Shown one piece after another: positions 48,198 through 57,839 of a stretch of DNA of 64,000 bases; the stretch's first letter is position 1, and each line of letters starts with the position of its first letter. Below the pieces are notes generated by a model that saw only the letters and a program-made list of their open reading frames with translations, was not told where the DNA came from and searched no databases. Both the position numbers and the translations under genes were made by a program. The DNA comes from Prosopocoilus inquinatus. Taxonomy: Eukaryota > Arthropoda > Insecta > Coleoptera > Lucanidae. The stretch lies in assembly GCA_036172665.1 (NCBI GenBank), contig CM069872.1:38922101-38986100 (forward strand), given 5' to 3'.

Positions 48198-48622
48198 TAC
48201 TACGATGCTCAACTTAAATGATACCTTCAAAAAATTTTGTTGTAAATCGTTCTTGATTGCAGTTAAACTCTCGAGCAGACTCTGTACAGCTGTTTCAGCC
48301 CTATGTGGGGCTTTGTCAGCAGAAGCGTAGCTCGAAAGTTTCACTGTAAACACAGAAAAAACGATTTAACAATTTTTTTTTAACTTCAAATATACTTTGA
48401 CAGCAAGCATGGCCGCCTTGTATGGGATGACTTGTTACGCAGCAAACTGGCTTCAATTTGTCAATCCTAATGCAATGTTAGCTCAAGAAGCGATCGTAGG
48501 ATGTCACTGTTTAGACTATTCATTAAATTATATCACTTGACAGTTTCTTAGTACTTACGCTGAATGTTCTTAAGGGTATAGGTCGCCTGCAGGAGTAACA
48601 TTTAAGTTAAGGGTCGTAGTAC
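48198..48622. repeat. MITE family B copy interrupted by a hammerhead repeat
   Basis: Ends TACTACGATGCTCAACTTAA and, reverse-complemented at the right, TACTACGACCCTTAACTTAA match the uninterrupted element at 7023-7151. The left 30 bp and the right block GCTGAATGTTCTTAAG are separated by a hammerhead repeat (about 48226-48553) with ribozyme, the AAGCATGGCCGCCTTG module and the GATCGTAGGATGTCACTG end. Only about 20 bp of family B is missing at the junction. Confidence 0.65.
48271..48335 (-). ncRNA. Hammerhead ribozyme motif, decayed (copy 4)
   Basis: Same architecture as the other copies on the minus strand (outer stem UCGAGC/GCUCGA, stem II AGCCC/GGGCU, GAAA, GUA). The first core reads CUGACAA instead of CUGANGA, so G8 is lost, and inner stem I has mismatches. 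G8 takes part in catalysis in studied hammerheads, so this copy is predicted inactive. Confidence 0.6.
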
Positions 48623-48674
48623 ATTTGTTGCAACCACTGAAGAGACTCGCAGTTCGAGGACAACAACCCAATAG

Positions 48675-48785
48675 AGCAACGTTGCTATACTGGGTGTGTT
48701 GTTGTAATCTCCCGAATAGCAACGTTGCTTTACTGGATGTGTTGTTGTCATCTTCTGTGAAGTAACGTTGCTATACTGGAGATTC
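48675..48785. repeat. 43-bp tandem repeat, about 2.6 copies
   Basis: Units start at 48675, 48718 and 48761 with AGCAACGTTGCTATACTGG or close variants, followed by GTGTGTTGTTGT. Each contains the palindrome GCAACGTTGC. The second unit differs by a few substitutions and the third is partial. Confidence 0.7.
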
Positions 48786-49235
48786 AGGTCTTCCTCATTG
48801 GTTGCAGCAACTGCGCATTCGGTTTCCTGTTATGTAAAATTGTCTTCAATTGCGTTTGAAAGGGCAATATTTTTTATTTCTTTTATTTTCTTTTCTTCCC
48901 GTTGCCTTCTTAATTTAAACGTTTCAAATTTTAATGTTCAGAAATTTTATCTTATTAGTTAAAAAAAATGATAAGTTTGTTTATAATTTCTCTTTGTTTA
49001 TATATATACATATATATTACGAAATTAGGGTGCCTAATTTTCATCACGTAGATTTAAAAACATCTAAATAATTATTTATATTTAAAGCACTTTGCGGTCT
49101 GTTAAAATAATAACAATAACACTTTATCAAAGTTTTCTAATAATTACAGTTTTTACATACGTTTAAAGATATTGTCAAGATAGTGCCAGCGAAATGTTGA
49201 CGTTTCAAATTTTCAAATTTTTAAAAAAATGTATA

Positions 49236-49475
49236 CAGTGACCGACAGAAAGTTGGACACATGCAGGAAAGGCGCGCTACATTCCGTTGCATATCAGACG
49301 CATGCTGTGTTGATAAACTAACTTAAAACCCAGCAGACCAAAATACATTCCGTGAGATCTTTTATAAAACTGATCATACAATGTAAAAGTTCCTTTGCAA
49401 TTTAAGTATTTATCAACACAGCATGCGTCTGACGTCATCATTCACTAACGACGTGCAACGGAACGTAGCGCGTGT
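49236..49475. repeat. Inverted repeat with a Tc1-like left end
   Basis: TA (49234-49235) is followed by CAGTGACCGACAGAAAGTTG, close to the Tc1-type end at 1955. Arms GCGCGCTACATTCCGTTGC (about 49272) and GCAACGGAACGTAGCGCG (ending 49472) are inverted, as are AGACGCATGCTGTGTTGATA and TATCAACACAGCATGCGTCT. The matching right terminus is absent, so this is a broken or rearranged element. Confidence 0.55.
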
Positions 49476-50634
49476 TGCCTGTTGCCTATATCGAAAATAT
49501 TTTTATAGAAAAATGTATTCCTTACGAAAGTTCTTGCATCTTCCAAACACGCACGTATCAAAGTTTGAATACCTCTTGCCACATATCGAGGAAATTCAAA
49601 TATTTGAAACGTAAAACACGTTTATTTTTAAGATAAGCAGAAATATTACTTAGGAAAATTATTCAGAATTGTTATGAAATCTCAAATATGAAAGTATGGC
49701 TGTATATGATGAAAAAGCAAATTTCACGTATTTTCTTGATTTTCCTCGGATCCTCCTGTACGTAGTAGCACGTTTGAACGTGCAGGCCTAGACGTTTCTT
49801 CAGGTATGATATGAATATACTCTGAGATTTGTTTTTCATTCAACTTCGTACTAGATATCACGATCAAGAACATTGATGCCCTAAAAATTACACCTTCTTG
49901 TGTTCAAATTTTTCTTTTCCATCATAAGCAGACATGACTTTTTCAAATAATATTAATCCGTATCGTAAAAGATACTTTACTCTTATATCGATTATATGAC
50001 ATATGACAAAAAGTATTCAAATTTTCTTACTTGCATCTCGAGTTTGGGAAGATGCATGAGCTTTCATGAATAATAAATTTTTCTGAGAAGTTAATAATAA
50101 AAAGAAATTTCCGTATGTGTCCACCTATCTGCCTCTACACCATTTTTTGAAAGAAATGTGTGTGAACATGGTGTTTCACTTAAGGCGGCTTCCTTCTTAT
50201 CTTTCTAGTTCTTCATTTTACAAGAAAAAAAATATTTCATATGAAAGTCACTGCGTGTAACATGGAGCATATTTTAAAATGAGTTTGGTGTGTACAGGCT
50301 GCTCCGTTTGCTCAGACCGTTATATCGCTTCGTTATTTAAATCGAACAGCCTGTACAGTGTGTCGACGGATAGGTGATACAAGAGGAAAAACTTTCTTAT
50401 TACTGATTTTTAAAAAAAAATTATTCTTTATAATAATTTTCACCGTATTTGAAAATTTCAAATCTCATCTTACTTTTTCTGCATGTAATCATTTAACACT
50501 TACATTCACAAACTTCCACATTTGGGAACTTTGAAAAAATTTCTGATATTTTTAATCGGATCAAGTACCACACAAGAACAAATATGACATATTTGTGACT
50601 CATTCTGCGACATTCAAGAAGTTAAAATTAGTCT

Positions 50635-51070
50635 TTGAGAAGGTCTCTTACGTACGAAGGCATGATAGGTACGCATTCCAGTCTTGCCATAGATAAGCTA
50701 ATGAACCCTAAGAACAAACTTCTATTGCAGATGCATGTAGATACAAGAAGACGTGTTTCAGTAGTTGGAATATTTTTAAGCGAATTAGTGGATTGGTGGA
50801 GGAGGACCGCTCATGTCACATAGTGTGCTTCAATTCATTCGCAAGCGAATTGTTTTTATGGGGTTTCATAAAAAAAGCGAATACACAAAAATTCAGCCAC
50901 AACTGAAAAAAATGCGGCAAAGAATAAAACTAGCATTTGAAGAAATTACTCCAGCAGTACTTGGAAAGATTCCGAAATTGTTTAAAAAAACAATCAAATT
51001 ATGTATTGACCATTTTGAATTTAATTTAAACGATTTTGTTTTAATTTTTAGTTGTAATCTTGTTCAGTAG
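50635..51070 (+). pseudogene. Decayed mariner-like (DDE) transposase C-terminal part
   Basis: Two overlapping frames (50635-50823 and 50813-51070) follow one another. The second contains IRKRIVFMGFHKKSEY, then LKKMRQRIKLAFEEITPAVL and KLFKKTIKLCIDHFEF. This matches in spacing the end of IS630-Tc1-mariner transposases common in insects, where an SPDLTPLDFFLWG-type block is followed by L..RI..A...IT and a C-terminal HFE. The catalytic SPD segment is not intact and a frameshift separates the parts. Assignment is by pattern, without a database search. Confidence 0.55.
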
Positions 51071-51114
51071 CAGTTGGTGATTGTTCAAACAATCAATTTA
51101 TCAAAAAATTTGTT

Positions 51115-51240
51115 GCAAATAGTTTTTGATTGCAGTGAAAACCTCGAGCAGTCTCTGTACAGCTGTTTCAGCCCTCTTTGGGGCTTCATCAGCAGAGACA
51201 TAGCTCGATATTCCCACTGCAAACCAAAAACGATTTGTCC
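51115..51240 (-). repeat. Single-arm hammerhead repeat unit
   Basis: Bounded by GCAAATAGTTTTTGATTGCA (51115) and, inverted, ACAAATCGTTTTTGGTTTGC (right end about 51237), so the ribozyme sits inside a 22-25 bp inverted repeat. Continues to 51255 with the AATTTATTCGCAATTGAGAT spacer seen in the palindromic copy, then stops. Confidence 0.65.
51144..51208 (-). ncRNA. Hammerhead ribozyme motif, type I (copy 5, best paired)
   Basis: On the minus strand: UCGAGC, loop UAU, GUCUCUG, core CUGAUGA (the commonest natural version), stem II AGCCC/GGGCU with loop CAAAGA, GAAA, C-AGCU-G, then UA giving a GUA cleavage triplet, CAGAGAC, single U and GCUCGA. Inner stem I has seven Watson-Crick pairs, where copy 2 keeps pairing through G-U changes. 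All core positions are intact; predicted cleavage follows the A of GUA. Confidence 0.8.
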
Positions 51241-52339
51241 AATTTATTCGCAATTGAGATATTCATTCAATTTATCGTTTTTTTTTTCTTAATGTACGAA
51301 GCTAAATTCACTGCACAGACACGTTTAGCAATTAGTGTTTTAAGAGGACGATAAATCCGTGCTTCTACAAAAATTTAGCAATTCATATAGGAAATTTTAG
51401 TAATAGCAGAACGATTAATCAGTTCAGTTAATGGTGATTGTGTTCATAATCTTAATTATTGTGATTTGGATATTGTTTAATTTGTTCAAGAATTATGATT
51501 ATTTAGTAAAAAGAGATATTTCTAAAAATTAATTAACGGCAGATGACTCCAACTCCACATCATCGAAAAGAAAATTAAATAGCGCATCTACTAATGGTGA
51601 AAGATATATGGCATTCTATTAAAAAATAATAGTTATCGTAGTTTGAATTTTCTCAAGTTCATTCTTCTGCAAAAAAACCACAAGTTCTTAGCGACATTTG
51701 TTCGGAAGACAGCGATAATTTTTTTTTTTTAAGTTGAAGAACGCGAAAATGTTTTACAAGATTACAAATTAGTCATATTAAAATTCAGTCCGGAACTGGA
51801 AAATATAAAAATATACTATATGGTATTCCATTTAAAACAACGGAGTAACATAACGCCCAGACCAAACGAAACACACTGTATTCACCAAACTAATTTTAAA
51901 ACACGCTCCACGTGATACGAAGTGACTTTCATTTGAAAAATGTTTTGTAAAATGAGGAACTAGAGAGATATGAAGGAAGCCACCTTAAGTGAAACATCCT
52001 GTAAACTGTTAGGTATATTTTTTAATAACTATGACAATACCAAATTAATTGTTTTCGCTGTAGTTATTTCTTTCGTCGGGTGCAATCGGAGTATCTAATT
52101 ACATTACAAAACAATAAGTTTTAAACAATTTTGTAGGTATATAAATACTTATTTCGTTCAAACTTACTTTAATTGTAGGTTTTCCATTCAACAAGTAATT
52201 AAATTATTTACCATCTACGTATTTAAAGATATCGTTTTTAATATTTATCAATGAGTATAAAAATACATCCTTATTTTAAACCTTCAATTATAATTGACAT
52301 TTGCCTTTGCTCTTATGTTTAAACGTAATAAGTTAAATA

Positions 52340-52790
52340 AAAAACTTTACGTGAAGCTATAAATATTACCGGGAAAATTGAAGAATCGCGAGGTTAACAC
52401 TGTGATGAATGTTTCTTGAACAAAAGAATTATAAAAACTAAACACTAAAGGTCGTTTACATAATCACTAAATAGCGCTATTAATTTGAACCTTACCGTAA
52501 CATTTCCTATTTGCATCGCATGCAACAAGAAATTATACAAATTGACTGCTTTCTTTTAAAGTTTCCTTCTTAATAAGTTTTAATATTTATTTATTCATTT
52601 TTACAAAGCCTTTTTCAATTAATGTTTACTGTTTTTTCGGTTTCTCTTTATTTTAAAGCATGTCAAAAGCATTGACAAAGCAATTTTTTTCTTCTCCTGA
52701 AGAAGTTGTCAAACATAAAACGACATATCCACATTCACATTGACTGTACAAAGTTTACGATTAATTATTTATAATTAGATGCATATTTTT
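52340..52790 (+). repeat. Dispersed repeat C, copy 2
   Basis: Diverged direct copy of 46610-47130: GTGAAGCTATAAATATT, GGTCGTTTACATAATCA, AACATTTCCTATTT, then TCCTGAAGAAGTTGTCAAAC and AAAACGACAT near the end. Class unknown. Confidence 0.55.
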
Positions 52791-53766
52791 AGTCGTTAAA
52801 TTTTTAACTCTTTCATACTTACTAAAATCAGTTCCTCAAGAAAATGTTCGCAGAGTTTGTATAAGTGGGTCATCGTCGCACATAGTAGGCGTTGAAATGT
52901 TCCGCCTTTTCCTACGTTTCTGACAGCTATTTGTCAACTTGACAATAATGTTCGTACGTGTAATGCATGTTTTGTTGCTGCTTATTTTCCTCCGAATGTT
53001 GAAAATTTCCCGTAGTTGTTTTGAAAATTAGCTTTCCTACAGCGAATGCAATTTCGACATTTGAGAAATCGATTAGTTGATGTTCATGTTTTATAATTAA
53101 GTTTTTATTATGATTGACACTAATATTAATAAGCGGTATTTTTTTTTATTTTCCAGACGTCACTGAACCAATGAATGAATCATTTATAAGAAGTGTAGAT
53201 TTGTGTGGCGTTTAATGTTTTAAAAATAATCAGATTTCCGTTCTCCATTCTCGACCTTTATTCTTGCTTATTCTTTATTCTTTTAGCAAAAAATGTGGCA
53301 TTTTGAGTTCCAATACCGGTTGAATTTTCTTGCCGTCGTAAAATTTGAATTTATGTCTCGCCACATTTCTCTTGAGGTCAACCAGAGGCATATGGTGGCA
53401 TCAAGAAGGCCGCGTTGCGCAACCAGACTTTCTTCGTCTTAACGACCGTCGCGGCGCCCAAATGAAATCGTTTACGTCGTCGGCTGTTAACCGCGGTGGT
53501 CCATCGCGTGGTTTGTGATGTGATGATGATTATCGAATTATATGTGACCTTAATTTTACTCGCAAAACAGAAAATTAGAGGCACATGGACAAAACAAACA
53601 CAATCATCTAATTTGCATCTAATTGTGCGGTCGGTCAGTCGGCCAAGTTTGTAAATGTTTAAAGGAAGTTTCTCTCTGTCTTGATTGAAGTAGTCTCGTT
53701 TTCGTCAAACCATGGCATACGAATCATTTTCACGAGGGCCTTTTCAAATTTAAAATAAAATATATA

Positions 53767-54352
53767 CTAGATGTCTCCTACGGAGAAGATTAAAAGGTTA
53801 GCTAGGGGAGATCAAATGAAAGATTTTTCTTAATAAATTTTTGATAAAAAAGCAATAACTAAAAAGTTACAAGAGTTTAAAGTGAAATTAATTAACAAGC
53901 AAATATAGTAATATTTTACGTTTTAAATTCAAATTTGAGGCATTTATGAGTTAATTGAACACTGCTTTACAAGAAACAATTATTTTAAAAGATATAGTCA
54001 AGTTAAAGTTACGGCTATATCATTTTTCTTTTAATGCCCAAAAATGGGTTTTCATCTCGTTGTGCACCGCCTACTAATTAAAAACAGAACTATGAAACAG
54101 ATTAACATAGACATTTTATGAATGGAGGTTTTGATAAATTTAGAGTTTATTTAATAATAAAGTTGCATTTTGTGAAATAATTTTGATTAATTAAGAAGCT
54201 TTAGGTGTAAATTAAAGAAGAAATTAGGAAAGTTAAACGGCTGTAACTTTCTTGTTACTGGGTTTTGATCAAAATCAGTTTAAGAAAAAAGCTTTATTTT
54301 GATGTCCTACAGTTGCCCTTTCAATCTCCTCCGTACGTTGTGAGACACCCGG
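53767..54352. mobile_element. Foldback element, ends CYRGRTGTCTC, 586 bp
   Basis: Left CTAGATGTCTCCTACGGAG and reverse-complemented right CCGGGTGTCTCACAACGTAC are followed in both arms by GGAGAWGATTRAAAGG; TA flanks (53765-53766, 54353-54354). Inverted similarity extends about 100-130 bp including AAGTTACA motifs. Same end type as the other CAGGGTG foldbacks but more diverged. Confidence 0.6.
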
Positions 54353-56239
54353 TATATGAAACAGACAATTACGAAAATATAGATTGTTAGTTCATAGTTT
54401 TGACGAAGATGTTTGCGCCGTTTTTGTACGAGATTTGCTTCCACTTCAAATCTATGGCTACAATCTAAACTTGCGTTCCTTTTACACCGATTCGCAGATA
54501 ATCTTACCTCATTTCCCCTTCCTTACTTAAATTACGCGTTACTTTTACTTCAAGTGAGCTAAGCAGAAGTGAGGAAGTTACTGTATTTAATAGCGACATT
54601 CAATTCATCGACAATGACGAAAATGGAATCATGGTCTTTCCGACCGCATGATATAAAAAAATATTAATGAATTAGATAATGTAATAATTAAAAAAATCAT
54701 CAAATCACCTAGTTCAGACTCTTATTTTCTCTGGATTAAAAAAAACTATATAACTTAAGTTGTAACTCGAACATTGAATATTTGTAGCCATTACCCAGTG
54801 GCGGATTTACGCATAGGCGCATAAGGCGCGCGCTTGGGGCCTCTTAAATCGAAGGGGCCTCAAATTCAAATTTTAGGCTTCAAAAAAAAAATTGTTCCAT
54901 TTTAAATTCTTTACGCTTGTCTTAAGTATAGTTACTTAATAAATTATATTACAGTGAAACAATATCGGTGCGGCATTTTGACTAGAGATTTGCTGTTTCC
55001 GTTTACTTCGTCTTTATTATTGATTTTAAACAAAAAAATGTTTTCTTTGAAAAATTGTACTGTCCGAGCAAAATCAGGAACCAAACACTTGAATGCAAGT
55101 GTGTCCGAAACTTATTATAATAACAAAAAAAAATATTCTGTATACATTCTTTTCGTAATACCTCGGAAACCAGTACTCAATTTCGAGTCATGAAATACAC
55201 AGTGACTGAAAATTTCATTTTTTTTTTTAATTTAATGTTGTAGAAAATGAAACAAGCATTTTTTTCAAACAAGGCCAATTTTATTATTATTTAAAAAATC
55301 ACATTTTTATAAATACTGTTTTAATAAAAACAAAATCAATGAAAAACTTACGAAAAAAATTTTTTTTTATTTGAAAAAGTTGCTCTGTACTACATTAAAT
55401 TAAAAAATATCAAATTTTCATGATTTCTGAGATTTTTCCAAGAAAAATGTATTTCTGCAGAATGCAATTGCGTAAAACAATAATATAATCAATTTTCTTT
55501 TGGTTATTACAACAATAACATTTCAGACACCCTGTAATCAAAAAGCTGAAATTTATGTTTGATTTGTGAAGTTGCTCCAACAGTAGAACATTTTCTTGCT
55601 TAAAATCAATAGTAAAATCGTCACTTTGAATTCTGCAACATAAAATTAAGAAGTTTGAATTTTTAAACAGATTGCTGTTCAAAATTTAAATTTAAGCATT
55701 GTTTCTGAAGTTTTTTTGTAAATAGTAAGTTTCTCTGTTTTGTGTAAAGTTAATATTAAAAAAAAAAAAAACTTTTCTGCTTATAAACTCGATCTGTGGA
55801 CACACTATACATGTGCTCAGCTCAGTTCAATAAATGGGATTTTTCTTCATTCTGGGTTATTCTTTAATTTATTCATGCAGTACACTTTTACAATCGTTCA
55901 AATAAAATAGGGAAATGTTAGGTGAAATTTATGTTTTGTGATATACAGCGTCGACACTGAGAAATGAAAACGGCTTAAGAGTAAACTGCCCTTGTATTAA
56001 AAGCTGCTACAGTGAAATTCAAAATTACAGACTCCTATCTCAAAAATTAATTACGAATCACCTTTACACATACTACACCACATTAGCAAAGAGGGTAGAA
56101 TTAAAGTATTTGGCGAGGTAACAGGGATGAAGTTAGATTAAACATATTTCTATTCCTTTAAAATTTATTTAATTATATGGCATTTTATGTGATAAAGTTT
56201 GCAAGTTCTAGGAATTTTTATAGTAAAGTATATTTCAAA

Positions 56240-56445
56240 AACCGATCGTAGGATGTCGCTGCCTTATCTGTTCAGGACTATTACATCGCAATTGCAAATA
56301 AATTCGTCAAATCGTTTTTGGTTTGCAGTAGAAATTTCGAGCCAGGTTTCTGCTGACGAAGCTCAAAACAGGGCTGAAACAACTGTGCAGAGGCTGCTCG
56401 AGGTTTTCACTGCAATCAAAAACGATCTGCAACAAAATTTTTATA
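56240..56445 (+). repeat. Hammerhead repeat, rearranged copy in hAT element
   Basis: Starts with ACCGATCGTAGGATGTCGCT (end of second module), then GCAATTGCAAATAAATTCGT (centre spacer), then one ribozyme arm and its flank TGCAATCAAAAACGATCTGC. Relative to the 2.6-kb copy, one arm and most of the second module are missing. Confidence 0.6.
56337..56401 (+). ncRNA. Hammerhead ribozyme motif, altered cleavage site (copy 6)
   Basis: Plus strand: UCGAGC, loop CAG, GUUUCUG, CUGACGA (core intact), stem II AGCUC/GGGCU with one G-U pair, loop AAAACA, GAAA, C-AACU-G, then UG followed by CAGAGGC, U, GCUCGA. The triplet is GUG rather than NUH, so cleavage is predicted to be lost although the fold is kept. 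Confidence 0.65.
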
Positions 56446-56890
56446 TTTTTATTATAAATTACTTTTTTGAAATTCGAAACAAGAAAAGCTTTAAACAAAA
56501 TTTCATTTGTTGCCCACTTTCTGAATGACACTGTGTATAAATAAAACTAGTAGCCACCGCGAAAATATTTAAGGGAGGAGGGGCTCAAAACTGAAATGCG
56601 CCTTGCCTGGGTCCTCTCACGTGCTAAATCCTCCACTGCAGTTACCAGTTCCAAACTTAAATTTCCAAATTATTTACTCTTCGCAAATTGCTTCATATTT
56701 CTTGTAGAATTTCCTGAAGCCGTTATTCATGTTCGAACTCTTTTAGAATTCTAGAATCGAAATCCAGTGACTATGATATAAGGTCCATGGTTTCCGTGAG
56801 TGTTAATTCAAGCTATTCTAAAAATTCACTATATATTTTTTGGCGTTGCAGCATTTTCGTTGACAATTTGAAAATAATTTCAATAATAAG

Positions 56891-57016
56891 ATTCGGTATT
56901 ATAAACGTAAAATAAATGTACTATACAGTTTCATGCCTTAGTAACAATTGTAAAAACAATAGTTACTAAGGCATTAAACTCTAGAGTAAATTTAACTTGC
57001 GTTTATAATACCAGGC
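56891..57016. repeat. Palindromic MITE, 126 bp
   Basis: Left GGTATTATAAACGTAAA and reverse-complemented right GGTATTATAAACGCAAG mark the ends; pairing continues to a near-perfect central hairpin ATGCCTTAGTAAC / GTTACTAAGGCAT. Almost the whole element folds back on itself. Confidence 0.7.
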
Positions 57017-57440
57017 CTAAGTCATCAAATTTATGTTCGCAAAAATAGTGGCTTTTTAAAATAAAACTGACTTTTGACAGTTAGATGTGAAATATCATTT
57101 GATCATAATTTAATTTGTATTTTATAATCTAACAATAAAATGAATAAAATAATGATATTACAGAACTCCGGTGGTAACAGGGATGATGAAATAGCGTCGT
57201 TAATTTTACATTTATTAGTTAAAATAGGTAGGTGGTTAAGACAGGAGGAAGTAATCTTTCACACTAAAATGTTTTCAGCTTTACATCACTTCCGGTTAAG
57301 CCAAAACTCACCATTAACATTCTTATTTAAAATGGAATCCTATACCTTTGCATTGCAAAATCTGACTCTACATAATATTATAAGTAAAAAATGTTAAGGT
57401 TTCTCTACACTTAAATGTAAATGGATTTTGAGATATCTTT

Positions 57441-57836
57441 TTTAAGAAAATTATTTCGGTGACCTTTCATTTAAGAGAATACAGTTGCTTAAAGTGCCCA
57501 ATCAATCAGGGATAATTACCTTCAGTTCAATTCATGAAAGAACACATGCACGTCATGTACAAAAATTGTCTGTTTCAAATAACTGCATTGTGTTAATCAA
57601 CACTACGCGAATTTTTAAGTATCAGAAATACGTCATTAAATCAAATTCAAATATGAAGTGTTGATTAATACAATGCAGTTATAAGAAGCAGACGATTTTT
57701 GTATGTAACGTGCATGTATTTTTTCATGAATTGAACTGTAGATAATTATCCCTGATTGGATGGCTACTTTAAGCAATTATATTGAACATTTTGTACATTC
57801 TTTTAAGTGAAAGTTTACCGAAATATTTTTTTTAAT
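57441..57836. repeat. Foldback repeat with about 170-bp arms
   Basis: 57441-57610 and 57655-57836 are inverted copies, sharing ATTTCGGT, AATCAGGGATAATTA, AGTTCAATTCATGAAA, ACATGCACGT and AACTGCATTGT. The loop is about 45 nt. Exact termini and target duplication could not be set. Confidence 0.65.
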
Positions 57837-57839
57837 ACG

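Larger units (their letters stand above)
50167..52001. mobile_element. Foldback/mariner-like element with transposase remnant
   Basis: Left CATGGTGTTTCACTTAAGG and reverse-complemented right CAGGATGTTTCACTTAAGG continue as inverted arms of about 130 bp (CTTCCTTC, TTCATTTTACAA, ATGAAAGTCACT in both). TA follows the right end (52002-52003). Inside are a decayed transposase (about 50635-51070) and a hammerhead repeat (about 51100-51260). A further small inverted structure lies at 50295-50353 (GTACAGGCTG / CAGCCTGTAC). This is the only CAGG-ended foldback in the window with coding remains, so it hints at the enzyme family behind the group. Confidence 0.65.
54796..56638. mobile_element. hAT-type element, 1.84 kb, with 8-bp target duplication
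   Basis: Left end CAGTGGCGGATTTACGCA and reverse-complemented right end CAGTGGAGGATTTAGCAC are typical hAT termini. Flanks CCATTACC (54788-54795) and CAGTTACC (56639-56646) agree at 6 of 8 positions. GGGGCCTC-type motifs lie just inside. The interior contains a diverged foldback (about 55097-55536, with CACCCTGTAA at its right end) and a hammerhead repeat (about 56240-56445). No transposase was recognised. Confidence 0.75.
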
